DNA of 64,000 nucleotides, taken from positions 434,001-498,000 of the forward strand of contig JABSOY010000005.1 in the NCBI GenBank assembly GCA_013215385.1. The letters run 5' to 3'. Of this stretch, positions 8,784-19,147 are shown piece after piece. The stretch is from Colwellia sp. GTDB taxonomy: Bacteria; Pseudomonadota; Gammaproteobacteria; Enterobacterales; Alteromonadaceae. The notes beneath the pieces are model-generated. The model made no database searches and was not told where the DNA came from. It worked only from the letters and a program-made list of their open reading frames with translations. Each line of letters starts with the position of its first letter. Position 1 is the first letter of the stretch. Both the position numbers and the translations under genes were made by a program.

Positions 8784-9795
8784 AATGAATCAATCTTTAG
8801 TTCTTTTTATTACCGTTACTTTTGGTGTTATCAGCTTTATTGCTGCGTTATCTATCGGTGCGGCAGATATCAGTTTTAATAATGTATTTTCGAGTTTACT
8901 GGCTAGTTTTGCGGCGGACAGTAGTCCTAGAGATGTGATCTTTTTTGAACGCATTATTTGGGAGCTAAGAATGCCACGCGCTATTTTAGCGTTTTTAGCT
9001 GGCTGTGGATTAGCGGTATCGGGTTTGATTTTACAAACGGTAACGCGCAACCCCTTGGCTGATCCCTACCTTTTCGGTATTTCTTCTGGTGCTTCTTTAG
9101 GTGTAGTTATTTCGATAGTACTGCTGGGCAACACTATGTCGTTAGTAACACCAGTTGCCGCCTTTGCCGGTAGTTTAGTGGCAATGTTATTGTTATTAAT
9201 GATCGCTGGTCGTCGGCAAAGTCAACAAGTGGAATCGATGTTATTGGCCGGTGTTGCTTTGTCATTTCTGTTTAGTTCATTTACCAGTTTATTGCTTTAC
9301 CACACCGACCCACAAGCCGTAACTGCCGTACTGTTTTGGACTATGGGAAGTTTTTCACGCGCACAGTGGGGCAACTTATGGTTCCCTGCCGTTGTTATTA
9401 TTAGTTGTGTAGTCGTGATGCTGGCTTACCGACGACAGCTTAATGCAATGTTACTGGGCGATGAAAGCGCCACAACATTGGGTATTAACGTTAATCGATT
9501 TCGTTTGGTGATGTTATTTTTAAGCTCGTTAATTACTGCAACATTAGTGTCTATGTGCGGAGGCATAGGTTTTGTTGGTTTGATGATACCGCATATCGTG
9601 AGGTTTTTTGTTTCGCAAGGCACCATATTTGGCATTATGCTCACGGCTTTAGTCGGCGGTATTTTTATGGTTTGGGTTGATGTGTTGTCGCGCATTGTTT
9701 TAGAAAACCAAGAATTACCCGTGGGCGTTATTACCTCAGCGATTGGTAGTATCTTCTTTTTATCCTTATTATATTTTCGAAAAAATAAAGCTTAA
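8776..9795 (+). CDS. btuC: Cobalamin ABC transporter permease
   Basis: FecCD-family permease of 339 residues with about nine to ten transmembrane segments. Family marks are [40 protein letters not shown], and the coupling-helix region GINVNRFRL followed by [13 protein letters not shown]. It forms the inner-membrane channel with the ATPase whose gene overlaps its start by 8 bases. A second in-frame ATG at 8785 is also possible. Its stop codon overlaps the Shine-Dalgarno of cobT. Confidence 0.93.
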   Translation: MLKMNQSLVLFITVTFGVISFIAALSIGAADISFNNVFSSLLASFAADSSPRDVIFFERIIWELRMPRAILAFLAGCGLAVSGLILQTVTRNPLADPYLFGISSGASLGVVISIVLLGNTMSLVTPVAAFAGSLVAMLLLLMIAGRRQSQQVESMLLAGVALSFLFSSFTSLLLYHTDPQAVTAVLFWTMGSFSRAQWGNLWFPAVVIISCVVVMLAYRRQLNAMLLGDESATTLGINVNRFRLVMLFLSSLITATLVSMCGGIGFVGLMIPHIVRFFVSQGTIFGIMLTALVGGIFMVWVDVLSRIVLENQELPVGVITSAIGSIFFLSLLYFRKNKA

Positions 9796-9806
9796 AGGAG
9801 CTGTTG

Positions 9807-10877
9807 ATGAACTTTTCTATTAAACAAGTTGGTAATGAATTTGATGAAAAAATCCAAGCGACCATTGACGGTAAAACCAAACCAGTTGGAGCATTAGGGC
9901 AGCTAGAAGATACGGCAAGAACCATAGCACGTGTGCAATATTCATCATCGGTACCTGTTCAACCAGCATTAAATATAAATAAACCCAGTTTATTTATATT
10001 TGCCGGTGACCATGGTGTTGCGGCGCAAGGCGTTTCAATTGCACCGAGTGAAGTGACGTCGCAAATGGTGGCTAATTTTGCTAGCGGTGGCGCGGCAATT
10101 AATGTTTTTTGTCAACAATTAGGCTGGCAGTTAAGTGTTGTTGATGCGGGAACCTTATCGCCATCAGCTAGTTATAACAATGTGATAGATCAACGTTTAG
10201 GAAATATAACCGAACCTTTGAATTCATCTCCTGCGATGAGCCTTGCCCAGGTTGATTTAGGTTTTGAAAAGGCAGCGAGGTTAATTGAGCAAACAGCCAA
10301 GAGTGGCAGTACTTTAGTTGCTTTTGGTGAAATGGGTATTGGTAATACGACATCGGCATCGGCGATTATGGCGGCGATTATGGGTATTCCTGCTAGCGAA
10401 TGTGTTGGCCGAGGTACTGGCGTTAGTGACGAAATAGTTAAACGAAAACAGCATGTTATCGAACAAGCATTAGCGCTTCATCACGGTGAGCTTACTCATG
10501 CGAAAAGTATTTTAGCCTGTCTAGGTGGTTTTGAAATAGTTCAAATTACAGCCGCTATGTTAGCTGCGGCAGAGCAAAATATGTTGGTGATTGTTGATGG
10601 TTTTATTTGTACAGCGGCAGCAATGTTAGCCGTACAAATAAATGAAAATGTGAAAGATTATATGATTTTTGCGCACTGCTCAGGTGAACAAGGCCATCAA
10701 AAAATGTTGGACTATTTAAACGTTAAACCCTTATTAAATTTAGGCTTGCGTTTAGGTGAAGGCACTGGCGCGGCACTGGCTCTACCAATCATTCAAGCAG
10801 CAGCTGCGTTTTATAATGATATGGCAAGTTTTGCCCAAGCTGAGGTTACTGATGTTACCTCAGCAAAAATTGATTGA
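9807..10877 (+). CDS. cobT: Nicotinate-nucleotide--dimethylbenzimidazole phosphoribosyltransferase
   Basis: Makes alpha-ribazole phosphate from nicotinate mononucleotide and a lower-ligand base for the nucleotide loop of B12. The 356-residue protein has the family stretches [47 protein letters not shown] and the C-terminal [16 protein letters not shown] with the catalytic Glu. The ATG at 9807 is chosen because AAAGGAG (9794-9800) lies 6 bases upstream. A TTG at 9804 would be too close. Second enzyme-coding unit in the riboswitch operon. Confidence 0.95.
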   Translation: MNFSIKQVGNEFDEKIQATIDGKTKPVGALGQLEDTARTIARVQYSSSVPVQPALNINKPSLFIFAGDHGVAAQGVSIAPSEVTSQMVANFASGGAAINVFCQQLGWQLSVVDAGTLSPSASYNNVIDQRLGNITEPLNSSPAMSLAQVDLGFEKAARLIEQTAKSGSTLVAFGEMGIGNTTSASAIMAAIMGIPASECVGRGTGVSDEIVKRKQHVIEQALALHHGELTHAKSILACLGGFEIVQITAAMLAAAEQNMLVIVDGFICTAAAMLAVQINENVKDYMIFAHCSGEQGHQKMLDYLNVKPLLNLGLRLGEGTGAALALPIIQAAAAFYNDMASFAQAEVTDVTSAKID

Positions 10878-10889
10878 GCTGAGAGCTAA

Positions 10890-11729
10890 ATGAATAAACC
10901 ATCTTTACAGGAAAGATGCCAAGAGCAATATTATTTATTGCTCTTGGCGGTAAGTTTTTTTACCCGCGTGCCAGTGCGTTTACCTGAAGTGATTAAACCA
11001 GAAATGTTGCACAACGCCAGTCGCTACTTTGCTGTTGTGGGTTTGTTTATTGGTATTGTAACAGCATTGATTTTTACGGTTTTTGCCAGTTTTCTGCCTA
11101 TTACACTGGCCATACTCATTTCTATGGGTTGTAGCCTATTGCTAACGGGCGCTTTTCATGAGGACGGTTGGGCGGATGTTTGGGATGGGTTTGGCGGCGG
11201 TTGGACGGTTGAACAAAAGCTCAACATCATGAAAGACAGTCGCTTGGGAACTTATGGCGCAGCGGCTTTATTTTTTATCTTAATGATCAAATACCAAAGT
11301 TTAAACTTACTGGGCAGTAGTGAAGAAAAACCATTGTTAGCTTTATGTTACGCACTTATTTTAGCCCATACCTTAAGTCGAGCGGTCAGTACCAGTTTAA
11401 TTTTTAGCATGACCTATGTCAGTAAAGATGCACAGTCTAAAGTAAAACCGTTAGCGCAGCACTTATCGCTTAATAGCTTGTTGGTGTTAGTTCTTACCAG
11501 CATTTTGGTGTTATTTACGATATTACCCGTATTACATTGTTTGGTGATGATTATCAGTTTGTGGATTATTCGACTTTTATTAATATTTTGGTTTAATCGC
11601 CAGTTAGGTGGTTTTACCGGCGATTGTCTAGGGGCGGCACAACAAATATTGGAAGTTGCGGTTTATATTATTTTGTTAGTCCTAGCAACAACGCCATTTT
11701 TAACGACTAATTTTTCGGGAGTAAGCTAA
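10890..11729 (+). CDS. cobS: Adenosylcobinamide-GDP ribazoletransferase (cobalamin synthase)
   Basis: Integral membrane enzyme that joins adenosylcobinamide-GDP and alpha-ribazole (phosphate). At 279 residues it is slightly longer than usual. Diagnostic motifs are FFTRVPV near the start, GAFHEDGWADVWDGFGGG, the DSRLGTYGA segment and GGFTGDCLGAAQQ near the C-terminus. Several transmembrane helices follow and separate these. It starts 12 bases after cobT and its TAA overlaps the cobU ATG by one base, indicating translational coupling. Confidence 0.95.
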   Translation: MNKPSLQERCQEQYYLLLLAVSFFTRVPVRLPEVIKPEMLHNASRYFAVVGLFIGIVTALIFTVFASFLPITLAILISMGCSLLLTGAFHEDGWADVWDGFGGGWTVEQKLNIMKDSRLGTYGAAALFFILMIKYQSLNLLGSSEEKPLLALCYALILAHTLSRAVSTSLIFSMTYVSKDAQSKVKPLAQHLSLNSLLVLVLTSILVLFTILPVLHCLVMIISLWIIRLLLIFWFNRQLGGFTGDCLGAAQQILEVAVYIILLVLATTPFLTTNFSGVS

Positions 11730-12328
11730 TGAACAACATTCATTTAGTTTTAGGTGGCGCACGTTCTGGTAAGTCTCGTTTTGCTGAAAACTTAGCTAAG
11801 CAGGATGAATCACAAGGGCTTACTGTCTGTTACTTAGCTACTGCGCAAGCGCATGATAAAGAAATGCAGCAACGTATTACCCAGCATCAAGCTGACAGGC
11901 CTCAGCATTGGCCACTAGTTGAATCACCTTTATATTTAGCCAAGTCTCTTGAGCAAGCGATAAAAACGAATGACTGCGTGTTGGTTGACTGCTTAACATT
12001 ATGGTTAAGCAATTGTTTGTGCCAGCAAGACAGTGAACTTTATACGCAACAAAAAAACGCATTAATGCATTTTTTACAAAGCTTTATCAATGATGAACAA
12101 CCTTTGAAAGTGGCTAAAGCAAAAAGAATTATATTTGTTAGTAATGAGGTTGGTCACGGTATTGTTCCTATGGGGGAGTTATCCCGGGAGTTTGTAGATC
12201 AAGCCGGTTGGTTGCATCAAGAGCTTGCAGTATTGGCGAATCAAGTCGATTTTATCATGGCGGGTTTGCCACTTAACCTCAAAAATGTATCTTTAAAAAA
12301 CACTTCTCAGGAAAAAAAGTCATCATGA
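11729..12328 (+). CDS. cobU: Adenosylcobinamide kinase/guanylyltransferase
   Basis: Bifunctional enzyme that phosphorylates adenosylcobinamide and transfers GMP to it. The 199-residue protein carries P-loop GGARSGKS at residues 9-16, [16 protein letters not shown], the HQADRP motif with the His expected to carry GMP, and the DCLTLWLSN and [11 protein letters not shown] segments. It overlaps cobS by one base at its start and cobQ by four bases (ATGA) at its end. Confidence 0.95.
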   Translation: MNNIHLVLGGARSGKSRFAENLAKQDESQGLTVCYLATAQAHDKEMQQRITQHQADRPQHWPLVESPLYLAKSLEQAIKTNDCVLVDCLTLWLSNCLCQQDSELYTQQKNALMHFLQSFINDEQPLKVAKAKRIIFVSNEVGHGIVPMGELSREFVDQAGWLHQELAVLANQVDFIMAGLPLNLKNVSLKNTSQEKKSS

Positions 12329-13818
12329 AAACAATAATGGTGCAGGGCACCACCTCAGACGCTGGAAAAAGCACTTTGGTTGCTGGTTTGTGCCGCGTCT
12401 TTGTTAATCTAGGTTATAAAGTCGCGCCGTTTAAGCCGCAAAATATGGCGTTAAACAGTGCCGTAACCGAAGACGGCGGCGAAATTGGTCGAGCGCAAGC
12501 ATTACAAGCCATTGCTTCGAACCTTGTGCCAAGAATCGACTTCAATCCGATATTGCTTAAGCCTAATAGTGATACCGGTGCACAGGTTATCGTGCATGGT
12601 AAAGCTATATCTAATATGGAAGCGACCCGTTATCACGACTACAAAAAAGTTGCGATGAAAGCGGTACTTGAATCTCATCATAGGTTAGCAACAGAATTTG
12701 AAGTATTAATGGTTGAAGGTGCAGGTAGTCCGGCTGAAATAAATTTACGTGCTAATGACATTGCTAATATGGGTTATGCCGAAGCGGTAGATTGTCCGGT
12801 AATTATCGTCGCAGATATTGACCGAGGAGGTGTGTTTGCTCACTTAGTAGGAACCTTAGACTTACTGTCTCCTACAGAACAAGAGCGCGTACAAGGTTTT
12901 ATTATTAACCGTTTTCGCGGTGACATAAAATTATTGCAATCAGGGCTTGATTGGCTCGAAGAAAAAACAGGGAAACCTGTCTTAGGCGTTTTACCTTATT
13001 TGCATGACTTAGCCCTTGATGCCGAAGATGCGGTCGCGATTGAAAACACCGTTAGCCATGAAAAAATAAATATTGTCGTGCTGTTACTACCGCATATTAG
13101 TAACCATACCGACTTTGATACGCTACGTTTGAATCCTGAAATTAATTTACGTTATGTAAAAATAGGCGAACGTATCAAGGATTGCGACTTAGTGATTTTA
13201 CCTGGCAGTAAAAATGTTATTTCTGATCTGAAGTTTTTAAAAGAGCAGGGCTGGCAAAGCGATATAGAACGCCATTTACGTTACGGCGGTAAAGTCTTTG
13301 GTATTTGTGGTGGTTATCAAATGTTAGGTAAAAGTATTAGCGATCCTTTGGGAATTGAGTCGAGTAATAAGAGCATTGCTGGCTTGGGCTTACTTGCTAT
13401 AGATACCGAACTTACCGCTGAAAAAACCTTGTCGCAAGTTTCTGCCACCATGACCTTAGCCAACGAAAGTTGTCTTGTTAAAGGTTATGAAATTCACTGT
13501 GGCGTTTCTACACTATTAACAAATAATGAGAGTCAGCCACTAAGCCCATTATTGCACAATAAAAGTGATAACCAAGCAACTGATGGTTGTATTTCAAATG
13601 ATAACCAAATCGCGGGAACCTATCTGCATGGAGTGTTTGACCAAGGAGAGGCAACGACATTATTATTGCATTGGTTAGATAAAAATATTGAAATACAACA
13701 GGTTATTAATTTAGATGAACATCGTGAAAAACAATTAAATCGCTTGGCAGATGTTTGTACCGCACATCTAGATATCGCCGCGATTGAAGCAATACTCAAA
13801 GCGTCAAAATCTAGCTAA
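12325..13818 (+). CDS. cobQ: Cobyric acid synthase
   Basis: ATP- and glutamine-dependent amidation of adenosylcobyrinic diamide to cobyric acid. The 497-residue protein has a synthetase domain ([68 protein letters not shown]) and a C-terminal class I glutamine amidotransferase domain with [10 protein letters not shown] and GTYLHGVFD. Coupled by a 4-base overlap to cobU. Its presence implies use of an early corrinoid intermediate, yet no earlier ring-synthesis gene is near. Confidence 0.96.
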   Translation: MKTIMVQGTTSDAGKSTLVAGLCRVFVNLGYKVAPFKPQNMALNSAVTEDGGEIGRAQALQAIASNLVPRIDFNPILLKPNSDTGAQVIVHGKAISNMEATRYHDYKKVAMKAVLESHHRLATEFEVLMVEGAGSPAEINLRANDIANMGYAEAVDCPVIIVADIDRGGVFAHLVGTLDLLSPTEQERVQGFIINRFRGDIKLLQSGLDWLEEKTGKPVLGVLPYLHDLALDAEDAVAIENTVSHEKINIVVLLLPHISNHTDFDTLRLNPEINLRYVKIGERIKDCDLVILPGSKNVISDLKFLKEQGWQSDIERHLRYGGKVFGICGGYQMLGKSISDPLGIESSNKSIAGLGLLAIDTELTAEKTLSQVSATMTLANESCLVKGYEIHCGVSTLLTNNESQPLSPLLHNKSDNQATDGCISNDNQIAGTYLHGVFDQGEATTLLLHWLDKNIEIQQVINLDEHREKQLNRLADVCTAHLDIAAIEAILKASKSS

Positions 13819-13847
13819 TGCTCTAGTGATAAAATGAAGGGAAATAG

Positions 13848-14702
13848 ATGAGAATACCAGGTAAGTGTTTACTCTTAATTATACTTTTTATCAGTATAAT
13901 TACTAAAAGTTATGCTGAAAACGATGAGTTAACAAAGACAAAAGCCCAACGTATTGTTGCATTAGCACCACACATTGTGGAAATGTTATTTGATATTGGT
14001 GCTGGCGATAACATAGTCGGCGCGGTTGCCTATTCCGACTACCCTAAAGCCGCCTTAGATATTCCGCGTGTTGGTAGTTACCATGGTATGCAAATAGAAA
14101 AGCTATTAGCGTTAACCCCTGATTTAGTCATAGTGTGGAAGTCTGGAAACTCACAAAGTGATATTGATAAAATGGAACGATTAGGCCTCAATGTCGTTTT
14201 TAGCAACCCGGTAGATATTGCCGATGTAGCTAGCGAATTACGTTATTTTGGCGAGTTAACGGGTAATCAACAGCAAGCTGAAACCGTAGCTTTAGCCTAT
14301 GAAAAACGTTTAAAAAAATTACGTGTTGAAAATCAAAATAAATCACCTATTGCCGTTTTTTATCAATTGTGGCCGGAGCCAATGATGACAGTTAACGGCA
14401 CTACCTGGATAAATCAGTTAATTGAGGTTTGTCAGGGGGTAAATGTCTTTAAAAATAATCCGACGCCTTATCCTAAAATAAGCACTGAAAACGTGATTGT
14501 TGCTCAACCCCATTTAATCGTTTTACCTGACGAAGATTCTAAAAATCCGCAACCGGTTATCGACTGGTATAAATGGCCCGAGATTCCGGCGGTGAAAAAT
14601 AATAAATTTATTAACGTCGACGCAGATTTATTACATAGATTCAGTACCCGAATGTTAAGCGGTATTGAAGATATGTGTGAAAAAATTGATCAGCAAAGAT
14701 AG
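13848..14702 (+). CDS. btuF: Periplasmic cobalamin-binding protein
   Basis: Substrate-binding component of the BtuCDF importer, 284 residues. A Sec signal peptide covers residues 1-23 (cleavage near SYA-EN). The mature part is a helical-backbone metal-receptor (BtuF) fold: IVALAPHIVEMLFDIGAGDNIVGAVAYSDYP, the MQIEKLLALTPDLVIVW segment and the later YPKISTENVIVAQPHLIVLPDE. GAAGGGA precedes the ATG. It is the last gene of the riboswitch-1 operon, 29 bases after cobQ. Confidence 0.92.
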   Translation: MRIPGKCLLLIILFISIITKSYAENDELTKTKAQRIVALAPHIVEMLFDIGAGDNIVGAVAYSDYPKAALDIPRVGSYHGMQIEKLLALTPDLVIVWKSGNSQSDIDKMERLGLNVVFSNPVDIADVASELRYFGELTGNQQQAETVALAYEKRLKKLRVENQNKSPIAVFYQLWPEPMMTVNGTTWINQLIEVCQGVNVFKNNPTPYPKISTENVIVAQPHLIVLPDEDSKNPQPVIDWYKWPEIPAVKNNKFINVDADLLHRFSTRMLSGIEDMCEKIDQQR

Positions 14703-14744
14703 CTGTTCAGTACACTTAAATAGATAGAAAACTCTATCTATTAA

Positions 14745-14870
14745 TTGTGAATTACAGGGGAAGTCAATGAAACTTTGGCACTGCCCCCGCAATGGTAATT
14801 ATTATGGTGAATGAAGAATTTTGTGCGCCGTAATTTAAGTCCGATACTCTGTAATTTGCGTAATTATCTT
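14745..14870 (+). promoter_or_regulatory. Cobalamin riboswitch 2 (btuB leader)
   Basis: The conserved core is CAGGGGAAGTCAATGAAAC followed by GGCACTGCCCCCGCAATGGTAA. The closing stem AATTACAG (14750-14757) pairs with CTGTAATT (14849-14856), with AGTCCGATAC just before it in the position of the usual GAGTCAGG...GAC element. About 75 bases separate the aptamer from the btuB Shine-Dalgarno, leaving room for an expression platform. Confidence 0.92.
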
Positions 14871-14947
14871 GTTGACTAGCCGTTTATATTAATAAGCGCA
14901 AGCAGCGAGATCAACATGGTGCGGAGGGCATCATAGGAAGAGGTCAT

Positions 14948-16825
14948 ATGAAAACTAAACAAAATAAAACTTTCTCAAAAACAACTTTATCATTAATTAT
15001 CACATCCTCATTAGCGACAGCAATGAGCTTTACTGCTCAAGCGAACACAACTGCCGCTGAAAGTGATTTAGAAACGATTACCGTTACCGCTAACCGTGGT
15101 GCAGCAAATATTGGTGACTCATTAGCAACACAAGTTGTTATCACCCGTGCTGACATTGAACGTATTCAGCCTAAATCAGTGTTGGATATGCTTGCTACAG
15201 TATCTGGACTTGATATTTCGACTAATGGCGGGCGTGGGCAAAATTCATCGGTATATATGCGTGGAGCTAATGCAGGTCATACCTTAGTGCTACTCAATGG
15301 TGTTCGTATTAGTTCGGCGAGTTTAGGTTCAACAAACATCCAGAGCATTGCACCTGAATTGGTTGAGCGCATTGAAATTGTAAAAGGACCACGTGCTGCA
15401 TTATGGGGATCTGATGCCATTGGCGGTGTTATTCAAATATTCACGCGTAAATTAGAAAGTGGTGAGCACTTTGCTAGCGTTAATTTTGGTAGTGAAGGTT
15501 ATCAAATGCTAAATGCAGGTGTTGGTATTAAACATGGTGATGGCTTTACTAGTATTAGTATTAACCATGAAGAAAGTGATGGTTTTGATGCTAAAGATGA
15601 TGCCGAAAATGACGATGATGGTTATAGCTTTGATTCATTAGCGATTAATGGTCAACAGCAAGTAAGTGATGTTTTAGCCATTAACTGGTTAGCTCAAATT
15701 GATCAAGGTGATACCGAATACGATAGCTCATTCGGTGCTAATGAATCTGAAGTTAATAATCATGTCTGGCAGTTAGGCGCGACTTATCAGTGGCAGTTAG
15801 CTAATATCAAAAATAATACCCAATTTAGTATTGGTCAAAATAGAACATCAGATATTGCTTATGGCAATGGTACGAGTAAAAGTGAAGGGAATCAGTTCGA
15901 TACTCGTCGCAATCAATACTCAGTCATTAATAACAGTGAAGTTAACGCGAACTTTCAGGTAAACTTTGGCGCTGAGTTATATCAAGAAGAATTGAAAGGT
16001 AGTAGCACCTATACTGAATCTGAACGTGATATTACCGGTGTTTTTGCTCATGGGATTTACCAATTTGAAAAATTCACTTATGAACTAGCAACACGTTATG
16101 ATGATGTTGAAGGTATTGATTCTGAGACTACTTTTAACACTAGTATTGGTTATCAAATAACTGATAGTACGAAAATAAGCTTTTCTACAGGTACGGGCTT
16201 TAAAGCGCCAACCTTTAATGATTTATATTATCCTTTAAGTTGGGGTTATATTGGTAACGAAGATCTGGTATCAGAAACATCTCAAAGCTATGAATTTAAT
16301 GTGAAAAGTAATTTTGATAATGTATCACTGGCTTTTAATATTTATAAAACAGATATTGAAAATTTAATTGATTGGGCCGGCTCAGATAAAGATGGCAATG
16401 TAACACCGATAAATGTTGATGATGTTGAAATTTTTGGTGCTGAACTTGGCGTTAATTACCAAGGTTTTGGTGGTAGTCATCAATTTAATCTTAGTCGTAT
16501 TGAAGCTGAAAATTCTGCCACAGGTAACCAATTAGGTCGTCGTGCGAAAGATCATTTTAGTTATCAGTTTGATACGAAAATTGAAAAAGCTGATATTTAT
16601 GCTGAGCTTCAATATAAAGGTGAGCGCTATGATTACTTATGGGGTGGGGAAGTTGTAAAGCTGGCTAGCTATTCATTAGTGAATGTAGGTGCAAGTTACC
16701 CATTGACCAATAAATTTAAAGTACAAGTAAAAATAAATAATGCTTTGGATGAAAATTATCAAACCACTGATGGTTATTTCACTCAAGAACGTGTCGCCTA
16801 TATTGGATTTACTTATCAAAATTAA
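14948..16825 (+). CDS. btuB: TonB-dependent vitamin B12 receptor
   Basis: Outer-membrane beta-barrel receptor of 625 residues for cobalamin. A signal peptide ends near AQA-NT (residue about 32), followed by the TonB box ETITVTA and a plug domain with SVYMRGANAGHTLVLLNGVR and ALWGSDAIGGVIQIFTRK. The barrel ends with aromatic residues YIGFTYQN, the usual BAM signal. The riboswitch upstream fixes the substrate. GGAAGAGG lies 3-10 bases before the ATG. An acidic segment DAKDDAENDDDG near residue 220 is probably a calcium-binding or surface loop, as calcium assists B12 binding in E. coli BtuB. Confidence 0.95.
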   Translation: MKTKQNKTFSKTTLSLIITSSLATAMSFTAQANTTAAESDLETITVTANRGAANIGDSLATQVVITRADIERIQPKSVLDMLATVSGLDISTNGGRGQNSSVYMRGANAGHTLVLLNGVRISSASLGSTNIQSIAPELVERIEIVKGPRAALWGSDAIGGVIQIFTRKLESGEHFASVNFGSEGYQMLNAGVGIKHGDGFTSISINHEESDGFDAKDDAENDDDGYSFDSLAINGQQQVSDVLAINWLAQIDQGDTEYDSSFGANESEVNNHVWQLGATYQWQLANIKNNTQFSIGQNRTSDIAYGNGTSKSEGNQFDTRRNQYSVINNSEVNANFQVNFGAELYQEELKGSSTYTESERDITGVFAHGIYQFEKFTYELATRYDDVEGIDSETTFNTSIGYQITDSTKISFSTGTGFKAPTFNDLYYPLSWGYIGNEDLVSETSQSYEFNVKSNFDNVSLAFNIYKTDIENLIDWAGSDKDGNVTPINVDDVEIFGAELGVNYQGFGGSHQFNLSRIEAENSATGNQLGRRAKDHFSYQFDTKIEKADIYAELQYKGERYDYLWGGEVVKLASYSLVNVGASYPLTNKFKVQVKINNALDENYQTTDGYFTQERVAYIGFTYQN

Positions 16826-16859
16826 TGACTGCATTAGCGGGTAATTAATCATGATGGCA

Positions 16860-16892
16860 GATAAAAGCCTACGCTTTGCGCGGGCTTTTATC
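16860..16892 (+). terminator. Terminator after btuB
   Basis: GATAAAAGCC (16860-16869) pairs with GGCTTTTATC (16883-16892). The T run is inside the descending arm. It lies 34 bases after the btuB stop. Confidence 0.75.
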
Positions 16893-16949
16893 TATATTAG
16901 TATAATGAATTTTGCTCTTACTCTTAATAAACGCATTGAAGGAAGCTCT

Positions 16950-17237
16950 ATGGATATTCAAACAGATAAAATAAATCGTAGTGTAAAATTGATTAAAGGC
17001 TTTATGTTATTAGTTATTATCATGTTTTTATTACAATATTATCAAACACGGGTACTCGACCTTGGTGCGTTCGCAGGCTCTGCTGGAGTATTGTCTTTAC
17101 TGCGTGGTATTTTACTGTCGCCGTCTTTACTGGCCGCTCCGGTGAAAAATTGGATAACACCTAGCTTTACCTTGTCGAAAAAAAGTTATCCTTATTTTAT
17201 GCTAGCGTTCGTGTTGATTGCGGTCAGTGCACTTTAA
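16950..17237 (+). CDS. Small membrane protein of unknown function
   Basis: A 95-residue protein with hydrophobic segments at about 14-26 and 79-94, plus a weaker one around 37-55. The ATG at 16950 has an excellent GAAGGA 7 bases upstream. The longer frame starting at 16851 would run through the btuB terminator and is rejected. I do not recognise a family. It sits between btuB and a convergent MarR-type regulator, with no evident link to either. Confidence 0.6.
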   Translation: MDIQTDKINRSVKLIKGFMLLVIIMFLLQYYQTRVLDLGAFAGSAGVLSLLRGILLSPSLLAAPVKNWITPSFTLSKKSYPYFMLAFVLIAVSAL

Positions 17238-17268
17238 AAGTTAAGTTTTTAGTACATTAGTCGATTAA

Positions 17269-17715
17269 CTAACGGTTAGCTATTTCTATTGATTTTAACG
17301 TCAATTTTTCTATCGTCGCCTCAAGTGATTTTAGCTCTTGCAGGGTCAATACGGACAATAGCTCCTGTTCTCGCTGTAAAACCATAGGTACTAATTGTTG
17401 ATAAACCGCCAAGCCTTGTGCCGTTAGTTTTAACAAAGAGGAGCGTTTATCATTTTTATCAATATTCTTAACTAGCAAATCCTGCGCTTTCATTTTCGCT
17501 ATAGCTCGACTTGCTGGCATTTTATCTAAGTTGGTCTGTTGACCTATTTGCTTAGCGGAAAGTAACTCCCCATTACCTAAAATAGCTAATACTCGCCATT
17601 CTTGTCTGGAAAGATCAAATTGACCCGTATATATATCGGCAATATTATCGCTTACTTTTGCTTGTAGTTGGGTGAGTTGGTAAGGAAAAAATTCCGTTAA
17701 ATTCAAGTTTTTCAT
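17269..17715 (-). CDS. MarR-family transcriptional regulator
   Basis: A 148-residue MarR/SlyA winged-helix protein. It has LSRQEWRVLAILGNGELLSAKQIGQQTNLDKMPASRAIAKM as its helix-turn-helix, then the wing NIDKNDKRSSLLKLTAQG, with dimerisation helices at both ends. MarR proteins usually repress nearby genes and respond to small phenolic ligands. Here the upstream neighbour in the same direction is glrR, 41 bases away, and no divergent partner is visible, so its target is unclear. Confidence 0.9.
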   Translation of the reverse strand: MKNLNLTEFFPYQLTQLQAKVSDNIADIYTGQFDLSRQEWRVLAILGNGELLSAKQIGQQTNLDKMPASRAIAKMKAQDLLVKNIDKNDKRSSLLKLTAQGLAVYQQLVPMVLQREQELLSVLTLQELKSLEATIEKLTLKSIEIANR

Positions 17716-17756
17716 GATTATCTATTTTCAGCTAAGGTTTAAGGTGTTGTATTATT

Positions 17757-19142
17757 TTAGTTTCTAAATGATTCTGCATTCAAGTGATGTTTTTTCAGTA
17801 GTTTATAGAATTCAGTGCGATTTCGCTGAGCTATTTTAGCGGCTTGTGAAACATTACCTGCAGTTGTTTTTAATAAGGTTGCTAAATAGTCACGTTCAAA
17901 TTGCTCTCTTGCTTCTTGAAACGACGGTAGTTGTGCACTTTGTGCCCGTAGCGCGTTACCAATTAAGGCGTCGCTGATCAGTGGTTCGGTAGAAAGTGCC
18001 ACACATTGTTCGACAACATTTTGCAATTGACGAATATTACCAGGCCAGTCTGCGCTTATTAAGAATTCCATCGCTTCTTGGGTAAAGCCATTAATTATAT
18101 GAGCGGTGTTTTTGATGGCTAAACTAAGAAAGTGCTGTGCTAATAGAGGAATGTCTTCCCGACGTTCAGCTAGTGCAGGTAATGTTAATTCAACAACGTT
18201 CAAACGATAATAAAGATCTTCACGGAAGCTTTTATCAATAATCGCTTGCTGTAAATTTTTATGTGTCGCAGCAATAATGCGCACGTTTACTTTTATCGAT
18301 TGGCTGCTACCGACAGGTCGCACTTCTTTTTCCTGCAAAACGCGCAATAATTTCACTTGAAAACTCATCGGCATATCACCGATCTCATCAAGAAATAATG
18401 TGCCGCCCTCGGTTGCTTGAAATAAGCCTTGATGGTTTTTGTCAGCACCAGTAAACGCACCTTTACAATGACCAAATAATTCGGACTCTAATAATTGTTC
18501 AGGAATTGCTGCACAGTTAATCGCCGTGAATGTTTGCTGGTGTCGCTTACTGGCTAAGTGCACGGCTTTAGCCAGTAATTCTTTACCTGTGCCGCTTGGA
18601 CTATGAATTAGCAAGCTAAAATCGCTTTGGGCAACTTGGTAAGTTTGTTGTAATAAGGAAGCCATAATAGCACTACGACTGATTATTTTTTCTCGCCAAA
18701 CATACGTTTTTTGACTTGTCGCCGTGATATTGTTTTGTGGCTGTAAACGTATGGCTTGTTGTACAGTTGCTAATAATTCTTGGCTTTCAAAGGGCTTAGT
18801 TAAAAAACTGAAAACACCTTGTTTAGTGGCATTAATTGCATCAGGAATTGTGCCGTGAGCGGTCATAATAATAACGGGTAAGTTAGGCTGTTGCTGGCGA
18901 ATTTTTTCAAACAATGCCATACCGTCCATACCTTCCATGCGCAAGTCACTGATCACTAATTGTGGGTTAAAGCTTTTTAAAATACCTAACGCCATTTTTG
19001 CACTATTAGCCGACTCTATTTGATAACCGGCAGCGGATAAACGAATACCGAGCAACCTTAATAGACTAGGATCGTCATCAACGAGTAGTATTTTTTCTGA
19101 GGTGTTTTTAGCGTACTGTTTTTCAATGTTTTTTGATGTCAC
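17757..19142 (-). CDS. glrR: Sigma-54-dependent response regulator GlrR (QseF)
   Basis: A 461-residue bacterial enhancer-binding protein. It has a receiver domain with DDD at 22-24 and phospho-acceptor Asp66, then a AAA+ domain with Walker A SPSGTGKE, intact GAFTGA sigma-54 contact loop, GGTLFLDEIGDMP and the arginine-finger region FREDLYYRLNVVELTLPALAERRED, then a Fis-type helix-turn-helix (NVSQAAKIAQRNRTEFYKLL). Gene order kinase-lipoprotein-regulator is that of enterobacterial glrK-qseG-glrR. Start is GTG at 19142, five bases after the stop of the lipoprotein gene. In E. coli GlrR activates glmY and rpoE promoters through TGTC-N10-GACA sites. Confidence 0.93.
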   Translation of the reverse strand: MTSKNIEKQYAKNTSEKILLVDDDPSLLRLLGIRLSAAGYQIESANSAKMALGILKSFNPQLVISDLRMEGMDGMALFEKIRQQQPNLPVIIMTAHGTIPDAINATKQGVFSFLTKPFESQELLATVQQAIRLQPQNNITATSQKTYVWREKIISRSAIMASLLQQTYQVAQSDFSLLIHSPSGTGKELLAKAVHLASKRHQQTFTAINCAAIPEQLLESELFGHCKGAFTGADKNHQGLFQATEGGTLFLDEIGDMPMSFQVKLLRVLQEKEVRPVGSSQSIKVNVRIIAATHKNLQQAIIDKSFREDLYYRLNVVELTLPALAERREDIPLLAQHFLSLAIKNTAHIINGFTQEAMEFLISADWPGNIRQLQNVVEQCVALSTEPLISDALIGNALRAQSAQLPSFQEAREQFERDYLATLLKTTAGNVSQAAKIAQRNRTEFYKLLKKHHLNAESFRN

Positions 19143-19147
19143 CGTGA

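Noticed and set aside
16851-16949. Longer N-terminus of the small membrane protein
   Set aside because: It would translate the btuB terminator; the ATG at 16950 has a strong Shine-Dalgarno.
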